64,000 nucleotides of DNA from Pseudoduganella umbonata (GTDB taxonomy: Bacteria; Pseudomonadota; Gammaproteobacteria; Burkholderiales; Burkholderiaceae_D): assembly GCF_014192225.1 (NCBI RefSeq), contig NZ_JACHXS010000002.1, positions 1-64,000 of the forward strand, written 5' to 3'. Of this stretch, positions 44,993-52,191 are shown piece by piece. The notes beneath the pieces are model-generated. The model saw only the letters and a program-made list of their open reading frames with translations. It had not been told where the DNA came from and did not search any database. Within the stretch, counting starts at the first letter, position 1; every line of letters starts with the position of its first letter. A program made the translations under genes and the position numbers.

Positions 44993-45511
44993 TCACGCCG
45001 CCGGCACGATGCGGCCGACCAGCTGCGGCACGTCTTCGCGGATGTCGAGCACGATGCCCGCCTCGTCCGGCTGCAGCGGTTCCAGCGCCGCGAACTGGCT
45101 GTCCAGCAGCGACAGCGGCATGTAATGGCCGACACGCGCATTCATCCGCTCGGCGATCAATTCGCGCGTGCCGTCCAGGTGCGCAAAATGGACATCGCCC
45201 GGCACCCCGCGCAGGCCTTCGCGCAAGACATCGCGATAACGCCGCTTCAGTGCCGAACATCCGACGACCACGCCTTCGCCGCGCTGCGCTGCCTCGCGGA
45301 TCTCCCGCTGCAGGCTGGCCAGCCAATGCAGGCGGTCGCCATCCGTCAGCGGCACGCCGGCGCTCATCTTCGCCACGTTTTCCGGCGAGTGAAACCGGTC
45401 GCCCTCCACATAGCGCACGCCCAGCCGCTCCGCCAGCGCCGTCCCCACCGAACTCTTGCCGCAACCGGCAACACCCATTACCACCCAGTACGGGGCGTCC
45501 ACTTTAGTCAT
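44993..45511 (-). CDS. gntK: gluconate kinase
   Basis: GntK phosphorylates gluconate to 6-phosphogluconate for the Entner-Doudoroff or pentose-phosphate route. The 172-residue protein has P-loop GVAGCGKS (13-20), EGDRFHSPENVAKMSAGVPLTDGDRLHWL (substrate and lid region), CSALKRRYRDVLR and NARVGHYMP...LLDSQFAALE, all typical. The start at 45511 has GAGGGCG upstream; an ATG at 45535 lies within the operator and is less likely. Its promoter carries the same operator as the symporter/GH94 unit. Confidence 0.93.
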   Translation of the reverse strand: MTKVDAPYWVVMGVAGCGKSSVGTALAERLGVRYVEGDRFHSPENVAKMSAGVPLTDGDRLHWLASLQREIREAAQRGEGVVVGCSALKRRYRDVLREGLRGVPGDVHFAHLDGTRELIAERMNARVGHYMPLSLLDSQFAALEPLQPDEAGIVLDIREDVPQLVGRIVPAA

Positions 45512-45520
45512 TTCGCCCTC

Positions 45521-45572
45521 TGATAGCGCTAACAAAAGCGGTCAGTGTACTGCACGCAGCCAGATTGTTCAA
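45521..45572 (-). promoter_or_regulatory. promoter with LacI-type operator for gntK
   Basis: On the minus strand TTGAAC (45567-45572), 17 bp and TACACT (45544-45549) are followed after nine bases by TGTTAGCGCTATCA (45521-45534). Operator, -10 hexamer and spacing are identical to those at 40825-40853. The operator ends about 10 nt before the gntK ATG. Confidence 0.8.
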
Positions 45573-45671
45573 CCGGGGGGGACTGCTCGGTTTCAGACAA
45601 GTACCAACCTGACAGGTACCCTGACACTGTTCAGTTAACGGAATTTGATGCCGCAGCAGCGCCTGCGTTGT

Positions 45672-45777
45672 CGTGTCGGACACCGGCTTCTTGGTGTCGG
45701 ACACGGGTTTTCGGCGACGATTTATAGCGTTCATGCAAAAACCGGTGTCCGACACCTGAAACCGGTGTCCGACACCA
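45672..45777. repeat. intergenic palindromic repeats, GGTGTCGGACACC core
   Basis: Two copies of GTGTCGGACAC (45673-45683, 45694-45704) and two inverted copies of ACCGGTGTCCGACACC (45742-45757, 45760-45775) lie between gntK and the repressor gene. The ACCGGTGTC part matches the repeat at 51951-52030. Nothing else was recognised in the 289-bp gap apart from the gntK promoter. Confidence 0.8.
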
Positions 45778-45800
45778 GGGCGCTGCCGCCATTGGCTGCG

Positions 45801-46829
45801 TCAAGCGCTTTCGCGTGCCATCAGCGTGAAGCCGAGATCGAGGTGCGCCTGGGCCGGCCGTTCGCCGCGGATCGTGGCGCGCAGCATCGTGGCGGCTTCG
45901 AAGCCGATCTTGTAGCGCGGGGTGCCGACCGTCGTCAGCGCCGGCTTCATCCATGCCGACGCGGGCAGGTCGTTGAAGCCGCAGATGGCCAGCTGCCCCG
46001 GTACTTCGATGCCGCGGCGCTGGCACTGGTAGATGGCGCCGTGCGCCAGGTCGTCGTTGCAGCAGAAGATCGCGTCGCAATCGGGCACCTGGGCCAGCAT
46101 GCGCCCCAGCAGTTCGGCGCCCAGCGCGATGGTGGAAGGGTCGGGCACCATGATTTCCAGGCGCGGATCGGCCAGGCCGGCGTCTGCCATCGCCTTGCGG
46201 TAGCCTTCGGCGCGGCGCAGCGTGCGTTCGTCGAGCTGGGCGCCGATGAAGCCGATGCGCTTCTTGCCCTTGCCGAGCAGGTAGCGCGTCATCGCCTGGC
46301 CTGCCTCCACCTGCGAGAAGCCGACGCACAGCAGGTCCGGGTCGGACGACAGGTCCATCATCGATACCACCGGCACGCGCGAGGTTTCCAGCATCTGCTG
46401 CACGCGCGGACTGTGCGTCAGGCCGGACAGCAGGATGCCGTCCGGGTTCGACTGCATGTAGACGTTGAGCAGCTTTTCCTCTTCGGCGTCGGAGTAGCGG
46501 GTGTTGCCGATCAGGAGCTGGTAATTGTCGTCATCGAGCGCATCCTGGATCCCCTGCAGGACGGCGGTGAACACGGTATTCGACAGCGACGGCACCAGCA
46601 CGACGATGACGTTCGATTGCGCCGAGGCGAGGGCGCGGGCGGCACGGTTCGGCACGTAGCCGAGTTCCAGCACGGCCTGCTCGACCCGCTGGCGCAGCAG
46701 CGAGGACACCAGGTCGGGCTGGTTGATGGCGCGCGAGGCCGTCATCGGCGCCACGCCGGCACGGGCCGCAACGTCGCTCAGCGTGACGCGGCCGCTGGCG
46801 CGGCTGCGGGAAGAAGGGGATTTGCTCAT
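45801..46829 (-). CDS. LacI/GntR-family repressor of the sugar cassette
   Basis: The 342-residue regulator has an N-terminal helix-turn-helix (TLSDVAARAGVAPMTASRAINQPDLVS) and the hinge helix YVPNRAARALAS. A periplasmic-binding-protein-like effector domain follows, with conserved GILLSG, IGFIGA and AIFCCNDDLAHG motifs. The sequence is closest in feel to gluconate repressor GntR of the LacI family. The operators TGTTAGCGCTATCA before the symporter and gntK are its probable targets; no copy was seen in front of its own gene. Its ligand is probably gluconate, 6-phosphogluconate or the aldobionate. It lies 250 nt downstream of the gntK promoter region on the same strand. Confidence 0.87.
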   Translation of the reverse strand: MSKSPSSRSRASGRVTLSDVAARAGVAPMTASRAINQPDLVSSLLRQRVEQAVLELGYVPNRAARALASAQSNVIVVLVPSLSNTVFTAVLQGIQDALDDDNYQLLIGNTRYSDAEEEKLLNVYMQSNPDGILLSGLTHSPRVQQMLETSRVPVVSMMDLSSDPDLLCVGFSQVEAGQAMTRYLLGKGKKRIGFIGAQLDERTLRRAEGYRKAMADAGLADPRLEIMVPDPSTIALGAELLGRMLAQVPDCDAIFCCNDDLAHGAIYQCQRRGIEVPGQLAICGFNDLPASAWMKPALTTVGTPRYKIGFEAATMLRATIRGERPAQAHLDLGFTLMARESA

Positions 46830-47020
46830 ATCTGGAGGGGCTCTTGAGGACCCTTGGAATCCTACTTTGTTTATGGTGTTGTTGGGCTGGATTTATCCAT
46901 ATATCGGGAACCACTGTCAATCGACGCTGCGCTGTCGATACCCCCATAGTATGACCGATGCGGCCCCCGGCAGTCGCATGCCGCCATGCTAAGCTTGCCG
47001 CTTTGTCACCGGAGAACCGC

Positions 47021-47713
47021 ATGAACCGCACCGGCCGGATGTTCCAGTTGATGGATGCGCTGCGCGGCAATCGCCTTCCCGTCACAGCGGCCGCGCTGGC
47101 TGAACGGCTGGGCGTCTCCGAGCGCACGATCTACCGCGACATCGCCGCGCTGGCCGAGCTGGGCGCGCCGGTGCAGGGGTCGGCCGGTGTCGGCTACCTG
47201 CTCAAGAGCGGCTTTTTCCTGCCGCCGCTGATGTTCGACGCCGACGAGCTGGAAGCGCTGGTGCTGGGGGCACGCTGGGTGCGGCGCCAGGGCGATGCGG
47301 CGCTCGCCACCGCCGCCGCCAGCGCGCTGGCCAAGATCGCTACCGCCACCCCGAAGGACCTGCGCGACGAGATGGCGGAAACCAGCCTGTGGGTACCAAT
47401 CGCGCCGCCGTCGCCGGAGCACGACGCCTTCGTGCGCCCGGCCCGAGAAGCGATCCGCCGCCAGCACAAGCTGCGCATCAGCTACAGCGACGAGCACGGC
47501 CGGTCTTCGGAACGCACCGTATGGCCGTTCGCACTGGCCTTCCTGGACGGCCGCCGCCTGCTGGCCGCATGGTGCGAACTACGCGCCGCGCAGCGCCACT
47601 TCCGCATCGACCGTATCCGCGACGCCACCACCCTCGCCGAGCGTTATCCGACGCCGCGCCATGCGCTGATCCGCGCCTGGCGCGCCGAGCATGGCATCCG
47701 CGACGACTCCTGA
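47021..47713 (+). CDS. YafY-type transcriptional regulator (HTH plus WYL domain)
   Basis: The 230-residue regulator has an N-terminal winged helix-turn-helix of the HTH_11 type (ALAERLGVSERTIYRDIAALAELGAPVQG) and the linker YLLKSGFFLPPLMFDADELEALVLG. The C-terminal WYL-like domain (LRISYSDEHGRSSERTVWPFALAFLDGRRLLAAWCELR..RHFRIDRI) carries Ala-Trp where many have W-Y-L. Such proteins sense small ligands or nucleic acids. The start at 47021 has CCGGAG upstream; the frame to 46958 is not conserved-looking. No target gene is adjacent. A terminator at 47848 may end its transcript. Confidence 0.88.
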   Translation: MNRTGRMFQLMDALRGNRLPVTAAALAERLGVSERTIYRDIAALAELGAPVQGSAGVGYLLKSGFFLPPLMFDADELEALVLGARWVRRQGDAALATAAASALAKIATATPKDLRDEMAETSLWVPIAPPSPEHDAFVRPAREAIRRQHKLRISYSDEHGRSSERTVWPFALAFLDGRRLLAAWCELRAAQRHFRIDRIRDATTLAERYPTPRHALIRAWRAEHGIRDDS

Positions 47714-47847
47714 CAGGAACTGTCAACCGTCGCCCTTACCATGCTTGCCAGAGAATATCGATGTTATGTGAACTGGCGCACAGAACGGGGCCGGGCCGAC
47801 TAGTACTATGGAACTGTCTCTTTCAGGACATCCCTAGTTTTGGACTT
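47714..47847 (+). other. possible long 3' UTR or small-RNA region
   Basis: This 134-nt stretch has no gene and ends in a strong terminator. It includes the short inverted repeat GGAACTGTC ... GGAACTGTC/GACAG-type elements. It may be the untranslated end of the YafY mRNA or an independent small RNA; no clear promoter was found. Confidence 0.3.
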
Positions 47848-47876
47848 GGCCCGCTTTCGAGCGGGCATTTTTTTTG
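47848..47876 (+). terminator. strong intrinsic terminator
   Basis: The stem GCCCGCT / AGCGGGC with a TTCG tetraloop (47849-47866) is followed by ATTTTTTTTT. TTCG loops are typical of efficient terminators. Confidence 0.92.
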
Positions 47877-47925
47877 TCCCTTGCTTTGTTGTCCTTGCGT
47901 TGTTGTTTCGCGCAGTTGCGCCGCA

Positions 47926-48234
47926 ATGGGAGACTGGATGGACGACGGATACGAGATGTTGCTAGGGTGGCCGCGGCCCGCGCACGATGGACAGGCAGGC
48001 CTGCATGCAGGTCCGCGCCAGCCGATTGAGTGGGACGATGCGGATGGTGCCGGCCCTGACCGCCTGTTCAACCGTTACCGGCGGCTGCGCCTGGATGCGT
48101 GGGCCGCCGTCGCCGGCCCTGCCGGCAGGAGCGGGCCTGTGGACGGAACCCCGCCTGCCGGTTTGGCCGCACCTGCCGCCGGGGCCGAGCCTATTGCTCG
48201 CTGCCCGGCAATGCCCAGCGCAGCCCGCGCGTGA
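47926..48234 (+). CDS. hypothetical 102-residue protein (doubtful)
   Basis: The frame starts MGDWMDDGYEMLLGWPRPAHDG and contains WDDADGAGPDRLFNRYRRLRLDAWAAVAG, which has a protein-like amino-acid mix. A Pro/Ala-rich tail follows. It lies directly behind a terminator and overlaps the last 44 nt of the convergent esterase gene. No good ribosome site precedes it and I do not recognise the family. It may be a real short gene, a decayed remnant or chance. Confidence 0.3.
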   Translation: MGDWMDDGYEMLLGWPRPAHDGQAGLHAGPRQPIEWDDADGAGPDRLFNRYRRLRLDAWAAVAGPAGRSGPVDGTPPAGLAAPAAGAEPIARCPAMPSAARA

Positions 48235-49105
48235 TGACGGCGGGCCCCACGGTGAAATGGTCTTCCTCCGGAATCACGTCGGCGGCGATCCGCAGCCCCG
48301 GGTAATTGCGCGACTTCAGCGCCGCCTTGAACGCGCGCACCTCGCGTACCGTGTCTTCGCGCTTGTTGAAGCGCGGCCCCGGCTTGATCGCCTCGTACTC
48401 GCCGACCGCCAGCAGCACGTTGGCGCGGATATCGCGGCGGCTGGCGGCGACCGCCTTCTCGCGCTCGAACATCATGCGCCGGCCGAACCACAGCGACGGG
48501 CTGCCCAGCACGTAGTTCTCGAACATCGGCCGCTCGCCGAACAGCATTTCCAGGCCCAGCAGCGAGCCATACGAATGGCCGATGAAGGTCTTGCGATGCA
48601 TGTCGGCGCGGTAGTGCTTCGTCACGAACGGGAACACGTCGTTGGCGATGAACCGGGAGAATGCCGCGGCCTCGCCGAACTTCGGCTCGCGGCCCGGCAT
48701 GTCGGAGCGCACGTCGGCATCGTCGGGCGGCCCCGGCGTGTAGTCGCGGCGGCGGCTGTATTCCGGCGTGTCGCCGTTCGCGTAGGACAGGCCCACCAGG
48801 ATGAATTCGTCGATCGTGTGGCCCCTGCGGCCGGCGCGGCTGGCAATCGCGCGCGTCAGGGGAAAGGCGTACGGCGCGTCGGTGACGAACACTACCGGGT
48901 AGCTGCGGCCGGAGCGCGCATACGACGGCGGCAGGCTCACATAGATCTGGTAATCGCGCTGCAGTTCGCGGGCGCGCACGGTGCGCACCTCGGTTCCCTC
49001 CAGCACGTACGGCGCGCCCTCGAGCGCGATCGAGGCGCCCTGGGCCAGCGCGCCGCCGGCCACGAAGCAGCACGCGACGGCAAGGGCGCGGAGATGGTTC
49101 TTCAT
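48191..49105 (-). CDS. exported esterase-D/IroE-like alpha/beta hydrolase
   Basis: The 304-residue precursor has a signal peptide (MKNHLRALAVACCFVAGGALAQ). The esterase fold starts YQIYVSLPPSYARSGRSYPVVFVTD, and the nucleophile elbow is GHSYG (Ser178). FIANDVFPFVTKHYRADMHRKTFIGHS is typical of the esterase-D / trilactone hydrolase group. A candidate catalytic His lies in EEDHFTVGP near the C-terminus. IroE/BesA relatives hydrolyse siderophore trilactones in the periplasm, others act on simple esters, so the link to the iron locus 8 kb away is only suggestive. It is a single gene with a 59-nt gap to the HDOD gene on the same strand. Confidence 0.8.
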   Translation of the reverse strand: MKNHLRALAVACCFVAGGALAQGASIALEGAPYVLEGTEVRTVRARELQRDYQIYVSLPPSYARSGRSYPVVFVTDAPYAFPLTRAIASRAGRRGHTIDEFILVGLSYANGDTPEYSRRRDYTPGPPDDADVRSDMPGREPKFGEAAAFSRFIANDVFPFVTKHYRADMHRKTFIGHSYGSLLGLEMLFGERPMFENYVLGSPSLWFGRRMMFEREKAVAASRRDIRANVLLAVGEYEAIKPGPRFNKREDTVREVRAFKAALKSRNYPGLRIAADVIPEEDHFTVGPAVITRGLRWALPGSEQ

Positions 49106-49164
49106 GTTGTCGGCAAGGCAAAAGAAACGATTATCGCCGAAATGGGGATTCCGGGGGCCGGTGC

Positions 49165-49998
49165 CTACAGCATCAGTACCGCATGCAGCGACTGCACCTC
49201 GATGCGCGACTCGTCGAGGATCGCCTGCAGCGTGCCGTCGCCGACCGCGAAGTCGATCGTGCGGGCCGCCTGCGGCGTCGTTGCGCCGGGACGCGCATGC
49301 ATCGGCGAGGGGACCGGCGCCAGGTCGTCGGCCAGCAGCAGCGTGTCACCCAGCGTTTCCGGCGGCAGCGCGCGCATGCCGGCCCACATGGCTTCGACGG
49401 CGCGCACCACGTGTTCCGGCACCATCAGCGCGCCCAGCACGCGCCGCCCGATGACGGTTTCGCCATGCGCAATCCAGTCGTCGGCCATGTCCTCGGCCAG
49501 GCCGGGAAAGTCGGCCGCGCGCGACAGCAGATAAAACGCACCCACTTCGTGGACGATGCCGGCAAACAGTGCCGTATCCGGATCCACGTGCGTGACGCGG
49601 CGCGCGATCACCTGGGCCAGCGCGGCCACATGCGCCGTGTGCGACCACAAGCGCTCCGCTTTCGCCTGCAGGCCGGCTTCGAGCGTGCTGCCCAGCTGGC
49701 GCACGATCAGCGCCGCGACCAGCGATTGCAGCGTGCGCACGCCGAGCCGGTGCACGGCCGCGCGCACGCTGGAGATCGGCGTGCCGGAACGGTTGAAGGC
49801 CACGGAATTGGCGATGGCGACAGTGCGCGCGGCCAGCAGCGGGTCGGCGCCGATCAGGCGCGCGGCAATGTCCACATGGCAGTCGGGATCGACGAGGGCC
49901 TGCTGGAGCTTGATGGAAGCCTCCACGCTGGCGGGAAATGCAAGCTCGCCGCGGCCGGCCTGGGCCGCGATCGTGTTGAAGGCGTCGATTCTGTCCAT
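49165..49998 (-). CDS. HDOD-domain protein
   Basis: The 277-residue cytosolic protein carries an HDOD domain. FPASVEASIKLQQALVDPDCHVDIAARLIGADPLLAARTVAIANSVAF matches its N-terminal helices, and AVHRLGVRTLQSLV is the core motif. ALFAGIVHEVGAFYLLSR stands where HD-type proteins have a metal site, here His-Glu rather than His-Asp, so phosphodiesterase activity is unlikely. HDOD proteins act as signalling adaptors. The start at 49998 (MDRIDAF) is chosen; the longer frame to 50082 lacks support. Partner unknown. Confidence 0.82.
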   Translation of the reverse strand: MDRIDAFNTIAAQAGRGELAFPASVEASIKLQQALVDPDCHVDIAARLIGADPLLAARTVAIANSVAFNRSGTPISSVRAAVHRLGVRTLQSLVAALIVRQLGSTLEAGLQAKAERLWSHTAHVAALAQVIARRVTHVDPDTALFAGIVHEVGAFYLLSRAADFPGLAEDMADDWIAHGETVIGRRVLGALMVPEHVVRAVEAMWAGMRALPPETLGDTLLLADDLAPVPSPMHARPGATTPQAARTIDFAVGDGTLQAILDESRIEVQSLHAVLML

Positions 49999-50133
49999 CG
50001 AAAAATTATACCCACTATATTGCCATGTGGAAACAAATTGCAATGGCAAGATGCCTGGGGTGTTGCGCAAATACCGCCACAAGCGCCGTCGCAGGTGGCG
50101 TTTGTCGCGCTGCGGCGTTCGCCGCGATGCGGC

Positions 50134-50421
50134 TTACTCCTGGCGGAAGATGGCGTCGCAACCCTCGTGGGTGGTGCCTTCCATGTCGGCCAGTTCGTCC
50201 GTCAGCTCCAGGTCTTCCAGTTCCTCGACGGCATTGGTGAAGCTGTTGTGCTTCGTGGCGCCGATCAGGCGGTAGATGTCGCCATCCTCGTTGCGCACGC
50301 CGATCAGGAACTTCTGCGCGCGCACCTCGTCCTCGGTAGCGGTTTCCAGCAGCAGGTTGCCGGCGATCTCTTTGTCGAACTTGGCCGGCGTGAAGCCGTC
50401 GATCAGGGTAGTTTTAAGCAT
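50134..50421 (-). CDS. small acidic protein, MarR-linked, unknown function
   Basis: The 95-residue acidic protein (MLKTTLIDGFTPAKF...) has a central LIGVRNEDGDIYRLIGATKHNSF segment. A Glu/Asp/Leu-rich helix (AVEELEDLELTDELADMEG) and the tail CDAIFRQE follow. It has no membrane span or signal. It starts 8 nt after the MarR stop on the same strand, so it is co-transcribed with that regulator. I do not recognise a family. Confidence 0.65.
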   Translation of the reverse strand: MLKTTLIDGFTPAKFDKEIAGNLLLETATEDEVRAQKFLIGVRNEDGDIYRLIGATKHNSFTNAVEELEDLELTDELADMEGTTHEGCDAIFRQE

Positions 50422-50429
50422 CGTCTTAA

Positions 50430-50876
50430 TCAGGATGGAGTGGATTCGGGAGAGGCATCGATCACGGACTTCAGGCGCGCCAGCACCCTTTCCAGTTCCG
50501 CGTAATCGGCCTCCGTGTAGTGGGCGAACACCGCGCCGCCGCGCGAGGTCACGCGGGGGAACACCTCAAGGAACGTTCGTTCTCCGGCCGGCGTGAGCCG
50601 GATGAACCAGCTGCGCGCATCGAGCGTGCTGCGCTCGCGCATCACCAGCCCTTTCTGCTCGAGGCGTTCGATCACGCCGGTCAGCGTGCCTTTCGTGATC
50701 AGCGTGCGCTCGCCCAGATCCTTGTACGACATGCCCGGCGTATTGCCCAGCGTGGCGATGATGTCGAACTGGGCATGCGTCAGGCCATTTTCGCGCACGT
50801 GGCGGCCGGACAGGCGCTCGAAGGCTTGCATGCACTCCGCCAGCAGCCGGATACTTTTCAGATAACGTTCACCCAT
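50430..50876 (-). CDS. MarR-family transcriptional regulator
   Basis: The 148-residue regulator shows the MarR winged helix: LTHAQFDIIATLGNTPGMSYKDLGERTLITKGTLTGVIERLEQKGLVMRERSTLDARSWFIRLTPAGERTF. It contains the DxR(S) wing motif. ATG 50876 begins MGERYLKSIRLLAECMQ. The following 95-residue gene overlaps its transcript closely. Its ligand and targets are unknown. It is divergent from the AraC-family regulator gene, 133 bp apart. Confidence 0.9.
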   Translation of the reverse strand: MGERYLKSIRLLAECMQAFERLSGRHVRENGLTHAQFDIIATLGNTPGMSYKDLGERTLITKGTLTGVIERLEQKGLVMRERSTLDARSWFIRLTPAGERTFLEVFPRVTSRGGAVFAHYTEADYAELERVLARLKSVIDASPESTPS

Positions 50877-51009
50877 GGGCGGATTATAGCGGGCGCCCGC
50901 CACCACCGGTGCCTCCGGTTGCCGCGTACCGGCGCCGGGCCTTGGCCACCCCCGAACTGTTACCATAGCAATCCCGTTTCCCTTGCCCCGATGACACCCC
51001 GCATGTCCG

Positions 51010-51951
51010 ATGTCCTTCGCTAACCTCGCACGGCTCGGCCGCGAGCGGCCGCTGCGCATGCTGCTCGTGAATGCCGGCGATGCCGAGAGCCTCACCTGGT
51101 CCGGCCTGGTCCAGCCGCTGCGGCTGGCGCAGCGCCTGCTGGGCGATGCCTTCCTGCTCGACATCCGCACGCCGGCCGCCGTGGCGGCCACCGGTGCCGA
51201 TGGCTGGCACGTGGCGCTGCTGGTCGCGGACGAGCAGCAGCCCCCATTGCCGCCGCAACTGCTGTACGCGGTGCTCGACCGTTGCCGCACCGCCACCAGT
51301 TGGGGCGGCGTCGGCGCCGCCGTGCTGTGGCTGGCCGCGGCGGGACATGCCGCCGGGGTGCGCATCGCGCTGCCCTGGGCCCTGTACGGCGATACCGGGG
51401 AAGTCGCCGAGCAGGCGATCCTGACACCGCACCTGTTCGAATGCGATGGCCGGCACATCACCTGCTGCGGCGGCGCGGCCAGCATCGATTTCGCGCTGAC
51501 CCTGATCGAGCACCTGCTCGGCAGCGGCACCGGCGCCGCCGTCAAGGAGGCGCTGTGCATCGACCGCGTGCGCACTGCCGACGAACGCCAGCGCGTGGCC
51601 TTGCAGGCCCGCTTCGGCGTGCTGCAGCCGAAGCTGTCCGAAGCGGTGACGCTGATGGAAGCGAACATCGAGGAGCCGCTGTCCACCGACGACATCGCCA
51701 ACCTGGTCGGCCTGTCGCGCCGCCAGCTCGAGCGCCTGTTCAAGCAATACCTGGGCAGCCTGCCGTCGCGCTACTACCTGGAACTGCGGCTGCAGCGCGC
51801 CCGCCAGCTGCTGCGGGAAACCAACCACTCGATCGTGCAGGTGGGGCTGATGTGCGGCTTCTCGTCCGGCTCGCACTTTTCCACCGCATTCGGCACGCTG
51901 TTCGGCAACACCCCCCGCGAAGAACGCCAACGCAAACTCGCCGCCGCCTGA
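51010..51951 (+). CDS. argR: GlxA/ArgR-like AraC-family regulator, probable activator of arginine catabolism
   Basis: The 313-residue protein has an N-terminal DJ-1/PfpI-like (GATase-1-like) domain, residues about 15-190. The C-terminal AraC DNA-binding domain holds two helix-turn-helix units: STDDIANLVGLSRRQLERLFKQYLGSLPSRYYLELRLQRARQLL and SIVQVGLMCGFSSGSHFSTAFGTLFGNTP. This domain order and wording match Pseudomonas ArgR, an arginine-responsive AraC-type regulator that controls the aru/ast operon. Its position directly upstream of astC in the same direction supports that role. The name is by analogy, not to be confused with the E. coli hexameric ArgR. Confidence 0.82.
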   Translation: MSFANLARLGRERPLRMLLVNAGDAESLTWSGLVQPLRLAQRLLGDAFLLDIRTPAAVAATGADGWHVALLVADEQQPPLPPQLLYAVLDRCRTATSWGGVGAAVLWLAAAGHAAGVRIALPWALYGDTGEVAEQAILTPHLFECDGRHITCCGGAASIDFALTLIEHLLGSGTGAAVKEALCIDRVRTADERQRVALQARFGVLQPKLSEAVTLMEANIEEPLSTDDIANLVGLSRRQLERLFKQYLGSLPSRYYLELRLQRARQLLRETNHSIVQVGLMCGFSSGSHFSTAFGTLFGNTPREERQRKLAAA

Positions 51952-52030
51952 AATGTTTCCCGAAAACCGGTGACAGACACCAATTTCCAGGAAATGTTTC
52001 TCGAAAACCGGTGTCTGTCACCGGTTTTTC
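51951..52030. repeat. intergenic palindromic repeat, GGTGTCTGTCACC core
   Basis: GAAATGTTTCCCGAAAACCGGTGACAGACACC (51950-51981) is followed by AATTTCCAGGAAATGTTTCTCGAAAACCGGTG and TGTCTGTCACCGGTTTTT. The two palindromic ends face each other. A decayed GAAATTTCTTGTC piece follows near 52086. The element separates the regulator gene from the ast operon. No promoter for astC was identified in the remaining gap. Confidence 0.8.
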
Positions 52031-52191
52031 TGCAACAGGCCGTGCCGGAGGCCAAGGCATTGCATTGGGCGCACCGGTTTTAGGAAATTTCTTGTCGCAT
52101 CTTCAAAAGAGTTTTAGCATCCCCGCTTTTACAATCTGTACATACCGTGGAATTGCCGCGGCCGTACCTCTTCTTTTCCTGGGGAATGCCA

